From Marsupella aquatica (lineage: Eukaryota > Marchantiophyta), in contig OZ316897.1 in assembly GCA_973895155.1 (NCBI GenBank), forward strand, positions 1,240,001 to 1,304,000: a DNA stretch of 64,000 nt, given 5' to 3'. The position numbers were made by a program, and so were the translations under genes. The notes beneath the pieces are model-generated. The model did no database searches. It was not told where the DNA came from and was given only the letters and a program-made list of their open reading frames with translations. Positions within the stretch are counted from its first letter, which is position 1. Each line of letters opens with the position of its first letter. This document shows, piece after piece, positions 33,874 to 46,582 of the stretch.

Positions 33874-34529
33874 TGTGAGATGATGTTTATTTGGTAAATG
33901 AAGAAATAAGGGAAATTTAAAATTTTTAACCCTTGGAAACACTAACTCTTATGACCTTTTAGACCTGTTAGCCTCTTATGAGCACTTTAAGGTGCTAACC
34001 GGAAAAGTTGCTTGGTTGAGATGGCTGGTTCGACAGAAGAAAGCCGTTTTAACCTCCCCAACCCGTGGAACCGGTTTCCCTAATGATCTAAGTCCGGTCC
34101 ATTCCACCGGAGGATCTCAATGCAAGGAGCGGCTTAACCATTAAACCATAAGTCTTGGATCAGCCTGTAGCCAAATCTGAGACCAAAACAGGCTGAACCG
34201 GCTTTCCTCTCCTCACACCTCTCAAGGCTGAACGAAGTAAGTCTTGAGCTCCTGAGCGAATAGTGATGCAACGATGCTGTAGTGTGAGGAATCTCTTCCG
34301 TCTGGTTGAGGGTCTTTGGTTCGGATGAGAGGACCATTCTTGATAACTCTGTGAGTGCATGGTATAGGAGAGAATTTACTGAATCGTGTAAGGTGGCAGC
34401 CTACTCCTGTAGAGGGAGGGAAGGCTGGGGAAGTAAATAGGCTTCAATCTTGGAGAAGGAAGGCCAGACGTTTGAACCGGCTTCCGCTCTGAACCGGATT
34501 TCACCTTAACGAGAACCGGTTGAGCCACC

Positions 34530-36248
34530 ATGAGGAACCAGAGACCCCAATCTGCTGAGAAGGCGAAGGCGGACACTACCCCTGTCAAGAGCGAGGTTCG
34601 ACGGTCTAAGAGGAAGGATTTACCTATTGCTTTGAAGCCTCTAAGACCTGTACTACCAACCGGACCAGAAGAGAAGGAGAGGTTGCGGATTGATCTAGAG
34701 AGGATGGGATGTCACAACCTACTTCTGATGACCTGGGCATGGCAGAGTGAAGATGTTATCCGAGAGATACTCACTGGAGAAGCCCCAAGTGAGTTTTCTA
34801 ATACCATCAGAGCCCAACCTAAGCTTTGGACCAAAGAGGCTATTGGCAAAGCTTACCAAGTGCGTACAGATGGCTCTGGTCTACTTCCCCGAGGAGAGAA
34901 CCTCACCATAGATTACTTTGCAGGAAAGATGGATGAGAAAGAAGGATGGAGTGTTAATCAGTGCATAGATGGAGACTTGAGAAGGGTATTGGCTTTCCTG
35001 GTTCCCCTGTTATACCCAGAGAAACCAAAACGAGTCATCCAGAGAGTAGGGAGCACTATCATTGCTGCCCTCTACAAGGGGAAGACTATTTCTTGGGCTA
35101 CCATCCTATATGATGTGATACAGAAGCTGGAAACTAATCTCAATGGGAAATCGGCTACCCCCTTGTCTTCCTACGTGATTCATTTGTATGCCCAAGCAGG
35201 AGTCCTGTTCAAACAGGAGAAGAATCTTTTGGGGACAAAGAACAGTTATGTCCTTTATGGAGTCCCAGATCCAGAGATTGTTAAGGTAGAGGACACAGAA
35301 GAGGACGAAGAGGAAGTAGAGGTACAAGTTGTTGAACCTCCCAAGCGCCGTAAGTTAACTTTAGGAGGGAATCCGGTTCAACCGGCCAGCACCTCTATTC
35401 CTACTTCCGGTTCGCTCTTAGAATCCTCTCAAAATCATTTCTCAGTCATCCAGCGAGAGATGGAGGCAATACAAGTGAAGATGGGTATCATGGAACAGAA
35501 CTTGGCCAAGATGGCTTGAGTAGCAGGTGTTCCAGTCTCAGAATTAGTAGCAAACTTGAGCATGTAATACAGACTGCTGGCAACAAGGAGAAGGTGGAGA
35601 GAATGGAAAAGGACCTCAAGGAGAAGTCTGTTAGACTCACAGATTGTGAAAACCAGCTGAAGGAGAAGACAGAGGAGTAAGAAGGAGGAAGAAGCCATTG
35701 AGAGTCTGGAAGATTTAGTGGATCATTTGGACCCTTTCCTGAACACCAGAGAAAGAGATTTGGTCCAGACAGAACTCTTTCGAGAGTACTTTGTAAAAGT
35801 ACCCAATCCTACTTGCCTTGCTACTGTCATTCATATCTCTCAAGACTATGGAGATAAACTTGAGGACTGCCTGAATGCAATGAAGGAGATTTTGGGCCAA
35901 ATGAATGAGTTACACCAGATCTGGGCTAAAGATGATGGGGAGACACCAGTTCAGTATTCTCCATCCCCTCTATCAGGAGAACCTACCACTCTTGATACTA
36001 CTGCTCCTGATTTCACCTCTTCCTCAGGGACCATTCCTACCACCACTCCCGGACCTTTCGATTGGACTTCCCTCATGAGCAAGTATCCTACCAACCCGGT
36101 TCCCCCTGGCAACATTGTTACTACCTCCACAGGAGTAACCTATGTTATAGAACCCCTCCAAAGCCAAGCACCTACTCCCAATATCACTCGAGAGATTCCT
36201 GAAGAGCCAGAAATTCCTGAAGCCATAGTTAAACACCAAGACGGATGA
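34530..36248 (+). pseudogene. Extra ORF of element B (plant-mobile-domain-like), broken
   Basis: The first part (34530-35519, 329 residues) has a basic N terminus (RRSKRKDLP) and a helical region with GENLTIDYFAGKMDEKEGW and RVGSTIIAALYKGKTISW. That pattern recalls the plant-mobile/transposon-associated proteins often found in plant retroelements. An acidic stretch and KRRKLTLGG follow. Stops at 35517 and near 35565 and a frameshift interrupt a coiled-coil-like segment (KEKVERMEKDLKEKSVRL in another frame). The frame resumes at 35718-36248 with a Pro/Ser/Thr-rich tail. Intact, it would be about 570 residues. The function is unknown and the domain similarity is by eye only. Confidence 0.6.
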
Positions 36249-36479
36249 ACCGGATTCTGTAAAAACAGGTTCAACCGGAATTTATATTCAAAAGGAGGTT
36301 GAACCGGAAATTTGATTTCCGCCTTTGTTCCGACCATTTTCCATGTTTTGTAGGAAAGGAAGGAAGTGATATGACCTCCTCTTTCACACATTATAGTTGT
36401 TTTTATCTAGTTAACCTTATTAGTTTTTACATAATGAAAAGGCATGTCTTTTCATGTAGTTTTTCAAGCGGATCTCTCT

Positions 36480-36488
36480 TATATATAA
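36480..36488 (+). promoter_or_regulatory. TATA box of the putative element B LTR
   Basis: TATATATAA followed by GGGAGAGATTC, a typical plant retroelement core promoter. Transcription would start about 30 bases downstream. It lies after the extra ORF, placing that ORF in U3 if the LTR begins at 33874. Confidence 0.6.
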
Positions 36489-37501
36489 GGGAGAGATTCT
36501 TCCTTGAACCTCAGACTTAATATGACTTTCATGAAATTAGCTTTCAACTTTAAGTCTCCTTCTCTTTGAAGTAATAAATCAATGAGAAGTCTATTTTAGT
36601 AATCTTTGGTAATCTATGGTTTGTGATTCAATCTTAGTGTGTGATTATCCCTTACTAGAAAAAGCTGTTTGATGTGACTAGTAATGCTTGGTTGACCCGT
36701 AGACTGACTGGAAACGCATGCATGAGATCATGCAAAAGCCTATTGATTCGTGTTGACTATAGAACTCTTGTATTCAATGAGGAGCTGATGCAAATTCACC
36801 ACTAGAATTCCACAAATTGCGTAGATCCAAAAAAGCAATCTGATGGATTGAATAAAAGAATAAGTTGGTTCGGAGTGATTAGTACCACCTTGCTTTGACA
36901 TAGGTCAGAAAATCAATACGGGCTACCTTATGCTGATCTTTTATAATTTTCTAAAGATGGCTGGTTTGAAGAGGATATGTACGCGTCAGTTTTACATGAG
37001 TTTTTACACCGATGATTCTTAATGTACTACCGCTGGTCATGAGTTACTATGTAGTGATAAGGTGTATTTCCATCTATAACTCACCTTCTATCAGTTTTCA
37101 TGCCGCTGGCTTTTGGTTTTGTTTAACACTTTTTACCCCCTTTTGATTGCACTATGGACGATACAAACGTCATACCTTTCATGGAAGTATCATAAAATTC
37201 CTTCCATAAACCTGAGCATGTTAAAAAGGCTTGTAACCTGAGTATGTTACTCAAAAGTACTCAAACTAACATATTACAATCTTTTAGGTCTCAATAGCTC
37301 TTAACGGGAACGAATCTAGGCTATTAAAGAGAAGAATAGTTATTCTTACTCTAAACACTATTCTACACCTGGTCTTCAGACACACCGTCCCCGTTAGTCA
37401 CCATTGGCTCTCTTAGTAATAAAGCATTCTTATAGTGCAGGTTTCCAGACTCAAAAAGATCATACTTACGCTTCCTAGATACAGGTATTGAATATGACAC
37501 A

Positions 37502-38071
37502 TCATGAAGTATTTGAATATATACCTGGATCATACGGATTGACTGTCATAGAATAAGTTGCAATCCCTTTTTCTCTTTGCTTTTCTAAGATATTTTGCAC
37601 TGCATCAGGTGTTAGAATACAAACTCCAAGTGAAGGATCCGGTGTTTCAAGCAGACAAAAATATCTTTTAAATAGTTTGTTAACAAGCAAGTTAGTTGCA
37701 AATACCTCGTAAACCTGATTCATAATCATACCAATATTATTACACTATAATGTATCCAGATTCCAACAAATAAGCGGACTATCTAGTAAGCTCTCGTTGC
37801 GTACAAAACCTGAATGAAACCCATTAAACTTGTTTATTATCCCCAATCGACAATCTATTAAAGATAAGAGTTGTAGATACATGGGTTTTGCATTTAGAAT
37901 ACACCAAATATATGAAGGTGACATGAAGGATAATAGACTTCCTCTATCTCTATCCTTTACACAAGCCATGCATATATTGTAATGCATGTTATCAACGTGT
38001 ATGTAAGGTATTAGAAATGCATTACAATATGCATATGGAGCTACTCCTGTACTATCTACACGCAATTTCAA
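37502..38071 (-). pseudogene. Two adjoining minus-strand frames, possible eroded coding sequence
   Basis: 37745-38071 (108 codons) and 37502-37729 (75 codons) are in the same orientation as the helicase pieces. The first has a Cys-containing segment (MHYNICMACVKDRDRG), then LQLLSLIDCRLGIINKFNGF. It could be the N-terminal part of a Helitron/PIF1-type protein displaced by element B, but I see no diagnostic motif. Low confidence. Confidence 0.25.
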
Positions 38072-38601
38072 ACAATTTCAGTTCTAAGTTATTTCCATAG
38101 CATACAAATCCACAATTTCCACAGACTTTCATGTTCCAAATGGTTTTCTAACGTAGGCCCTTCCATTCCCTACATAAGATATCAACATTCGGCCAATGCC
38201 TTGCAGACGGTCTAGTTGAATTCCTTTGTAGATTAAATGTTCGTTGTCGCGCAATTTCCCGATGCAGGTTTAATGAATGTAAAGACATAGCTCATAGAGA
38301 ATATTTACCTCTCACCAATCTATCGCAAAAATGCAAAGCTCAGGAATGTTGATCGTAGCGTGCCAACAGCTCAAGATCTTGCACTAAACACGATAGATAA
38401 ATCTGTATTGTGACATGTAAAGTAACACATATCAATGACAGACAAAAATGATCAAGTGACCCACAAAGCAAAGTAGTCCAGAACTTAACATGGAATCAAA
38501 CATCGTCAATTGTGCGTAAAAGTTAGACACAGCTTACTTTGTCAAATGCATCAAACATAGACTGAAGTGGCCAACTTATACTCAGTTAGTCCACTTGAAC
38601 C

Positions 38602-38705
38602 GTGGGAGCATGCCTTGGATACCCGTTCAAACAACTTGGATACCCGTTTGAACACCGCACACATCTGACTTATGAACACATTGGATACCCGTTCAACCAC
38701 CTAAC
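38602..38705. repeat. Short direct repeats, TTGGATACCCGTTCAA
   Basis: Four copies of GGATACCCGTT, three of them followed by CAA and one by TGAA, within about 100 bases. No coding context. Confidence 0.8.
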
Positions 38706-39169
38706 ACATCTTATCTACCTACGTAATAGTAAATTTATTTAGACAACAAATCCAACTATTTAATTCATCCATATATGGCGGCGCTTTATAATTGTCTTTG
38801 TTGGGTATAATTGTCTGTGGTGGGTTGTTTAAAGACCCAAAAAAAGCATTAGTTAAACATTATGCTTGGCCCTTATTTAATGTTTTCATGCACCTTCACA
38901 ATAAGGCTACTTGAAGGTGTTATGCATGTCTCATAAATACAAAGATAAAGGTACAATAACAAACTCATCAATAGACAAAGAATCTATCGAAATATGGCGG
39001 CGTAACATAGTCGAGTTCATTGACACATATTGGACACAACCTAATTGTAACTTCACAAGCAATAATTATCACTTTGCGCATGGCAAGTGGCATCAACCCC
39101 ACACGCGTTACAATTCTTGCACGGCTTATCAATCAAACACACATTGAATTTTTTGTACAAGTAAAACCT

Positions 39170-39520
39170 GTCCATTGATTACGGACTAAACCACGTTACA
39201 CAGTGCTGACCATTGATAAAACACTATCAATGGTTCTAAATAAATTCTTGTCACATTTTTGCCTTATGTACTATCCAAGTTTATATTAGAATTTGGCACC
39301 ATAAAACATGTATCATTTGTGCATAGAAACGATCAATATTCTTGATGCTAGTCACACGTGTGTTCTCAACCATCACAAGAGTGACAACCCACGTTGCACG
39401 ATCTACACCATCGATAAATAAAATCCAACGAACATGAATTGCCTGGTGACATGTAATTTTCTTGTTATTTATAAATTTACAAGAGTCTCTAACTGGATCC
39501 GTAACTACTTTTGCATCTAA
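39170..39520. repeat. Dispersed repeat, copy 1
   Basis: Matches 45600-45990 in the same orientation. Shared blocks include ACTATCCAAGTTT, GTGTATCATT-like, CACACG-GTGT, ATAAATAAAATCCAA-like and TTTATAAATTTxCAAGAGTCTCTAA. The copies are clearly diverged. Identity unknown. Confidence 0.7.
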
Positions 39521-42180
39521 TGATTGCATAGACTATTAAATATACATATGTGACAAAAAATTATGTTGTCGTACCTGTTAGGTGTTCACTCACATTATTA
39601 TCACCTAGTTACCACCTAGGTACCTTATTGTCTTGTTTGCTTTGGTTACACTGATTTGTAACTGATCAAAGGTGGGAATAAAGGATAACATAAATCCAAT
39701 GGTGAGCCCATGTTCCCACCAAATCTCATTTTGTAAAGGGACGATTGACGACTTTTGGCGGGATCCAGTATTATATATGTAGATTTAAGGTCAGTCTCGG
39801 CAGGTTGGCTTGGAGCAGCCTCATTTCTGATTTTTGAAGTAAAGTGTACTTCATTGACTATGCATTTATTAGACTTATTTAAGTTGGGAGAGACACACTA
39901 TTTTAACTCCACTTGCAAACCCACGTGGCTACTGTTAGCTCCACACTAAATTCACATCATCCAACATGTAGCTCACCAGGTCTGACGTTAGACTGGCTTT
40001 GCAGCCCAAAATGAAGTGAACCATCTCTTCCTGGGAAAGAAGCCTTGCTATCGCACAGGGACATGCAACGATGTGCGTAGGTTGGCATCATTTTCCGACA
40101 TGTCTGGCCCTCCAAGAGTCCTAGTTGCTTGCTTGTCCAACTTATGGTCTTTTTGCAGGTGTCACTCGGCATCATCCTTGCCCCCCTCTAACTTTCCCTG
40201 CAGATGGATGGACAGATGGAGCTATATTGGCAGCCTAGAACCAGAGTAGCATTTTTTATAGTGCAAAATGTTGCTAGATGATTCCACCTCCCTAAAAAGT
40301 GTTCTAGATTCACCTCTAAAAAATGTGTTCTCTAGCCTTTTTGTCATCCCTTACCAGTTTCCCACCAAGCCATCACTAGCCAGACCCTGATTGTCATCCT
40401 TAAGTTTAGGGTCATCCTCAAATGTAGGGTCATCCTAAGGTATCTTGAGTAATAGGGGAGGAAATTGGGAAACCTAAAGAATGAAGCTGATGGGGATCGG
40501 AATTAGGATTTGAGAGAATCATCTTACTTATAAAGCGTCAACTACAAGCTAGAGTTGGGGCCTAGGCTTCTAGAGTTCTATAATCTGCCTGTAAAGCATA
40601 AATCCATGGCTCATCACGTGGATGGAAAACTTGACCATGACTATGATACAGATGTCAAATAATAATCTTGCATGCCTTTTGTCATGACTTGTTTTTATAT
40701 GAAAAAATGAACTCTATGGCCCCACGATAACATATGACTGTGCATAGAAAGAGGGTTGTGCATAGAAAAGAGCATGGTAGGTATGTTGTGTATGATTATT
40801 GAAATGATGACATGCATGATTTTTTTTGTTCATTTCATTAACATTAAAAAATTGTGAATAAAGAATATATCTTGGTGACATTTTTATTGTCCTCCCCTCT
40901 ATGCACTTTCAAAGCCCGGTTCAAAGAATGGGTAGTCGGGGCTATTTCACAAAACGAACAAGGAATTGATGCCAAAAAAACAATAAATACAACGTACTCC
41001 ATGAACATAAGTCCCCTACAAGTTAATGTTGCTTAATCTTTATAGTAGTCAATGGGTCTCCCTTTGCTGTTACACTTTATGCAATTTGCTGTTATGTAGT
41101 CGGGCAATCAGACCCGGTCTTCCTCAGTGTGCTGACACTCTTCAGCCAATCTAATATTATAGTTATATCCCTAAGGGTTACTGTAATTATGTGTTTGTTA
41201 GATGAATGTTTGTGAGATGAAGGGGAAACGTTGCCAAGGAACAACCACTGGAGTTCCCAAGAGGAGAAGTATCTCTATGCAAGTCCAGTTTCCAATTATT
41301 TTAGGCCGAGTTATATATCAAACTGCAAAAGAACAAGGGGCACCCAAACACAAGACAGGACCCAATCAAGGGGAGGCAACCAAAGAGCCCATGAAGGCTT
41401 TGAACCAGAAGAAAAGCCAAGTGAACCACAAACCAACAAAGAACCAGGGGCCTAAGACTGTACCTATTGAATATCTGTAGGCTGGGTCTGGTAGAGCTCC
41501 GGAGAGAACTACATAGGGGGTCTAACAAAGGAACTTGACTAGTTGCTCTAGAACTAACTCAGGCTCGTGCCAAAGAACCAAAAAAGTCAATTCGATCAAA
41601 AGAACAAATAGCCTATTGTAAGAGCCAAAAATATGGTAAGACCCCAACAACGAGCCCAACAATTGCTAAAGATCTAAAATCCTAGTGAGCACCATGCTAA
41701 AAAGCTGGGTAGAATTCTGGAATAAACTACATAAGAGGATCACGAAGACAAATTTGACCAGAGAGTGACCCTAAAACCAATATTGTCACCCTTCAGACTG
41801 TACAACATAATGCAGAGAAGAAGGTGACCCTACCTATTCAACATTGCCGTACATGTACTCTGTCTCGGATTTTGAGCTTACTAGTCTATTAGATACTATA
41901 GTGTGACTCATGTACATAGGATAGTAATGTGCTCCGGTGACTATAACTATATACTTTATTAATTATATGTAGCCACTTAACACCGTTCATGAATATTATC
42001 TTCTCTTCTCTTAACTTATAGTTTTTGTTCATTATGGAGAAGAGCCCAGATTTGGACAGGAACTTATGGTACTTCTCCACTAGTTTTACTAAAAGAATAA
42101 CAAAGGAATTCTCCAAAGCTTCAAGCTAGTTTTTAAATGTAACATTCAAGGCATTACCGGCAAGCATAGCCCCTCAAACT

Positions 42181-42412
42181 TCTAAATAAAGATGTAGCAA
42201 CAATGCACTGGAGGGTATTATTACTTACACTAGTCCAATGCCCGTGCGTCGCATAGAAGTTGTCGAGGTGAGAAAAAGATATGGAGGTGAGAAAATCTAA
42301 ATAAAGATGTAGCAACAATGCACTGGAGGGTATTATTACTTACACTAGCCCAATGCCCGTGCGTCGCATAGAAGTTGTCGAGGTGAGAAAAAGATATGGA
42401 GGTGAGAAAAAT
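42181..42412. repeat. 115-bp tandem duplication
   Basis: TCTAAATAAAGATGTAGCAAC begins at 42181 and again at 42296. The two units are almost identical, including ACTAGTCCAATGCCCGTGC against ACTAGCCCAATGCCCGTGC. Confidence 0.9.
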
Positions 42413-43215
42413 ATGTCAAGGAGAGAAAAAGATATAACATGAGAAAAAGATATCATTCAATGTGAAGAAAAGGTGCGAGGAGAGCTAGAAAAAGATTTTG
42501 AGGTCAGTGAGAAAAAAATACCAAGCTGAGAAAAAAATGTCAAGGAGAGAAAAAAGTTGTCAAGGTGAGAAAACGAGGTTGAGGCAAGAAAAAATGTTAA
42601 TCTGGCCAAAAAGAGATGTCAAAGGAGGGCAAAGATGTTGAAGCAAGAATTTTTTTTGAGGCAAACAAAGATGTTGAGGCAAGAAAAGATGTCAAGATGC
42701 AAAAAGATGTTGAGGCAAGGCAAAGCAGTAAACTAAGGTGATTGGAAGCAAGAAAATACCCGGGGTCCTCACTTCTTTTCTTCCTACCCATCATGCGCGA
42801 ATAAGTATAGGGTTTTTTTATTGGGTTTAGTGAAATACTTTAAAAATTTTGTTGAAGAACATTAGGGTTATTTTAATCCAATTTTGAGAATTATAAGAAT
42901 CATAGGGGTAAAAAAATTCCTAAAAAAAACTATATTGACTTAACTTTTAGGGTGTTTATTCCCCCAAAACTTTGAGCGTGATATGAGACACCCCTTGGAT
43001 TGAGTCCCCCAAGAGAAAATATAGGCTATGCAATGTATACATTGAGGCATGTTATGTGTCATTGCATCCATGTTAAGGCAAGGCAAAATTGTTGAGGTGA
43101 GGCAAAGATGTTGAGGCAAGACAAAATTGTTGAGGCAAGTTTAGACTTATGTTGAAGTGAGGCAAAGATGTTGTTGTGAGGCAAAAATGTTGAGGCGAGA
43201 CAAAGAAATGTCATC
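42380..43215. repeat. Degenerate short motif repeat (GATGTTGAGGCAAG type)
   Basis: Two blocks (42380-42730 and 43070-43215) rich in a 12-17-base motif such as AAAGATGTTGAGGCAAG, interspersed with GAGAAAAAGAT. The region is purine-rich on the plus strand. It begins right where the 115-bp duplication ends. Confidence 0.75.
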
Positions 43216-45000
43216 CGCCAAAGACATCTCAAATATGATTGCAACCATGTTGTCATTGTTGTGATAGCTATGTTGTCAAGGAGAGCATGGATGTGGGAGG
43301 GTGAGAGGGAGTGCAAGAGAGGTGATGGCCCGGCCCCTTGGGGCTTTGTGGGGTCAAGGTGTGGTTGCACAATGGTATTGGGAGGGGAGCATTTTAATTT
43401 TTCTCTTCCCCTTTTCCTATTTCTTCACTCCCTCGCCACTCCATTCCTCCCCCTCTTTCTTACCATTAATAAACCAAACTAGTATGTGGATTCAGCTCAA
43501 TTCATTTTTGGGTGGACCGTGCATTCAAGAGTGTAGTGTATGGACTAGATCACATTGTCAAAGTGCATTCAAAGGAGTGTTCTATATATGTAGGCTAGAT
43601 CAGATTGCCAAAGTGCATTGGAAGGAGCGTTATAAATCTGTCGTTTTAAATTCATGTGCATAAAATTTAATTTTGGTAAGAATGACATCTAAAGCTCATC
43701 TATAATAATAAGAGGATGCGACAAGAAAAATTACGGCTTGGATTGAATCACTAGTTGTAAATATCTATAATATTATCTTGAGCAACTTAGTTTGAAGATT
43801 CAATTTGTTAATACATGCTAATAAAACAAAGTTTGCATCAATGTCCTAATGATCATGGCAAATGGAAACAAAGACAAAAACCATAAGTGTAGAATCATCA
43901 TAGGTGTGGGGGAGAGATAGAGGTCATATAGACCAACTTTCATGGGACTGTGAACACTTGTTTTCTTGCATGATGTGGATTATGTAATCAATTCTACTTT
44001 ATGATGTTATTTTGTCTTATTATTAAATGTAGGCTCTTTCTCCATTATGTAGAGATTGTAACTAATAAACTGAACAAAAATAGGTTGGATAGGAGATTTA
44101 GTGATGTTGTGTTCAATATTTAGGGACTAATTTGTTGTGCTTGTGGAGGCTGATTGGCGGTTGAACTCATGACTCTTTTGGTGTGCCTAGGGTGATCATA
44201 GTGGGGTTTAATAGCATAGTTACTTCAGGCTAGGTGGGAGTATCGTTTATATGAGACATTCAAGCTTGGAGGCAGACATCAAGTGGCAGAGTATTTTTTG
44301 TATGGCTCTCATCATGCGACCCAGGTAGGTTTGGAGCATTGCATGTTTTGTTTAATAATTACAGTTTGTATGGATTTTATTAGTTGTGAAGTGGCCCAAT
44401 GTCCTTTCAATTCAATGGTTGAGCCCCCCTCTTCACCCTTTCTTGAGATGAACATTTTACACTTGGTTGCTAGACAAACTTGGGAGAGTTTACGAATTAT
44501 TTTATAATCAATAGCAAGCTCAACTTTTTGACAACACTTGAAATACAGGTTGGCCTTCTTTCTCTTCTCTCCTTATGGTCCAGAAGTGTGATTGCTAATA
44601 TATTTTGTGATAAACCTATTTCAAACATTTGTTCAATTCCAAGATTTCACCTTAGTCAATTGATTTGTGATCATTGTTTCTAGATAAAAGAAAGTGAAAA
44701 GTTCTAATTTGCAACATCAGATCCCGCATCAGATCTAAACTTAGTGAACTGTTTGACCTGAAAATTGGAGTTTCATATTTTCTTGTAAATACTTTTTCAA
44801 ATCTTGACAACTGAAAAGATGTAAATATTGATACTCTAACTAAGGAATTTTGCTACAAAGAAAGGCATAAGAAGACTTTAGATTGAGAGTTATTTCCTTT
44901 TGAAATTCCTTTTCCAATAAAAATTAGCAAAAGCAAGATCAACATTTGACACTACTCTTAACATAACATTGTCTTTACATTAAAAATGAAGAAGATCAGA

Positions 45001-45290
45001 AGTTAAGGCATCTTGGTGCCCACATCCGGAAGGTTGGTGTACTTTTTGACCCAATTATACCTTTTAAACTTAATAAGGTTACAAGTTAAGGCATTCTGGT
45101 GCACACATCCGCAAGGGTTGGTGTACTGTTTGACCCCAATTGTAACTTTAAAATTAATAAGGTTACAAGTTAAGGCATTCTGGTGCACACATCCGCAAGG
45201 GTTGGTGTACTGTTTGACCCCAATTGTAACTTTGAAATTGATAAGGTTATGAGTTAAGATATTAAGGTGCACACATCCCTAAGTAGGCTT
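45001..45290. repeat. 84-bp tandem repeat, three copies plus a partial fourth
   Basis: Units start AGTTAAGGCATxxTGGTGC at 45001, 45084, 45168 and a partial unit at 45252. The middle copies are nearly identical. It produces an in-phase repetitive frame on both strands that I do not regard as coding. Confidence 0.92.
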
Positions 45291-45599
45291 AGCGTAACTG
45301 AGATTGGATTAAGACAAAATTGTCATATCAATATATTTTTTAACTCACAATTTGGAGCTAAGTTTGAGCTCCAACTTTAATCGAGACTTTAATACTAGAT
45401 TCCTCAGCTTTCCTCTCTATCCCTTAGAGAATGTTCAGCCCATTTAGTTGAGTAGAACAAAAATGACTTTTTTAGAGATCCATGTTAATTTTGGCTTCAA
45501 CTTAGTTGACCCACATTACTGGCCCATATTTAATAATTATTCTTTCCCAGTTTTTGAGTGACAACTAGCATAGATCTGACATGCGTGATACTTCTCACA

Positions 45600-45990
45600 C
45601 ATTACTATTCTTGCGCACTTCCATTCTCGCACACATGACAGTTTTTACACAAGCGACATTATTGTGCATCAACCCACATTGCACAACTCTCATCATTGAT
45701 CAACAAACATCAATGGTTAAAACTAGCTTGTTATCTTATTTTATTACCCAAAGTACTATCCAAGTTTTTGTTTAAATTTGACATCAAAGAATGTGTATCA
45801 TTCTTGCAAATGAACCCAACATTTTCTTCACGGTTGCCACACGAGTGTCTTGAATGGTCACACGAGTGATACGACACATTGCGCAATCTCCACCATTGAT
45901 AAGTAAAATCCAATGGATAAGAATGAATGGATGACATGGAATTTTCTCTGAATTTATAAATTTGCAAGAGTCTCTAAGTGGACCCGTAAA
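45600..45990. repeat. Dispersed repeat, copy 2
   Basis: Direct-orientation relative of 39170-39520; see that entry for shared blocks. Confidence 0.7.
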
Positions 45991-46172
45991 AAATCCAAAT
46001 TTAATGGAGAGAAGAAAAAAAGGGATTGAATTAAAAGCAAAATTAATCCATTTTGCTTCTTTATAAAGTTTCATAATTATACTCTATGGAAAAATCCAAA
46101 AAATTTGTCAGCCCCAAAAGTTTCTCTTTCCTATGTGTGTACTTTAATAAAAGACAAAGCAACATTTAAAAT

Positions 46173-46341
46173 GATGTCACATAAAGTAGGATCATCACAA
46201 TTTGGATGATGTCACATAAGACTAATGTCATGATCTGACATAAAATAGAGTCATCACATTTTGGATAACGTCACATAAGACTAATGTCATGATGTCACAT
46301 AAAGTAGAATCATCACATTTTGGATGATGTCACATAAGACA
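46173..46341. repeat. About 60-bp tandem repeat, three copies
   Basis: GATGTCACATAAAGTAGxATCATCACA begins at 46173, about 46233 (variant GATCTGACATAAAATAG) and 46292, each followed by TTTGGATxAxGTCACATAAGAC. Confidence 0.88.
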
Positions 46342-46573
46342 TGTCATGTACTATGTAACTATTCTACTATATTAAGTATATCACTTGACAATCTAAGAGT
46401 ACAGTCACGAAAAAGAAATCTGATTGCTCAAGTTGATTCCCTCCATTTTCAATTTTGTAAGCAAGACGGCATTTCATATTATAGAAGTAGACATCATGCA
46501 TAATTATACATTCCCCAACAACTAAAGGAACTAAATTGTCAATTAAAAAGACTTACGTTGACTTGCCTCAGGG

Positions 46574-46582
46574 GTGCCGTGG
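46574..46582. repeat. Target-site duplication of the MULE, left copy
   Basis: GTGCCGTGG, identical to 56244-56252. Nine bases is typical of Mutator-like elements. Confidence 0.94.

Larger units (their letters stand above)
13510..36950 (+). mobile_element. Ty3/gypsy retrotransposon B, 5'-truncated and split by a CACTA element
   Basis: A relative of element A whose gag and protease (13522-16860) and RT, RNase H and integrase (30644-33844) lie on either side of a 13.8-kb CACTA transposon. No LTR or primer site lies left of the gag start; helicase-like sequence abuts it. On the right, a purine tract and TGTGAGATG at 33874 suggest the start of a long 3' LTR with a TATA box at 36480. The right boundary near 36950 is a guess. 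Several stops and frameshifts show it is dead. Confidence 0.8.
33874..36950 (+). repeat. Putative long 3' LTR of element B
   Basis: Starts TGTGAGATG directly after the purine tract, contains an ORF (34530-36248), then a TATA box at 36480 and about 450 bases of R/U5-like sequence. Near 36870 TTCGGAGTGATTAGTA resembles CTCGGAGTGATAAAAG in the U5 of element A. No second LTR exists in the window for comparison, so both ends are unproven; the true LTR may instead start near 36368. Confidence 0.4.
36951..46573. other. Repeat-rich intergenic region, no gene supported
   Basis: Nearly 10 kb of AT-rich DNA. Frames on both strands are short and lack recognisable domains. The best are 37502-37729 and 37745-38071 on the minus strand, listed separately. 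The region holds several tandem and dispersed repeats described below, but no RNA gene that I can recognise. Confidence 0.6.

Noticed and set aside
41202-41480. 92-codon plus-strand frame in the intergenic region
   Set aside because: Basic, low-information composition with no motif and no support from flanking sequence.
45003-45272. Repetitive 89-codon frame on the minus strand and a similar one on the plus strand
   Set aside because: Both are produced by the 84-bp tandem repeat, whose unit is a multiple of three.
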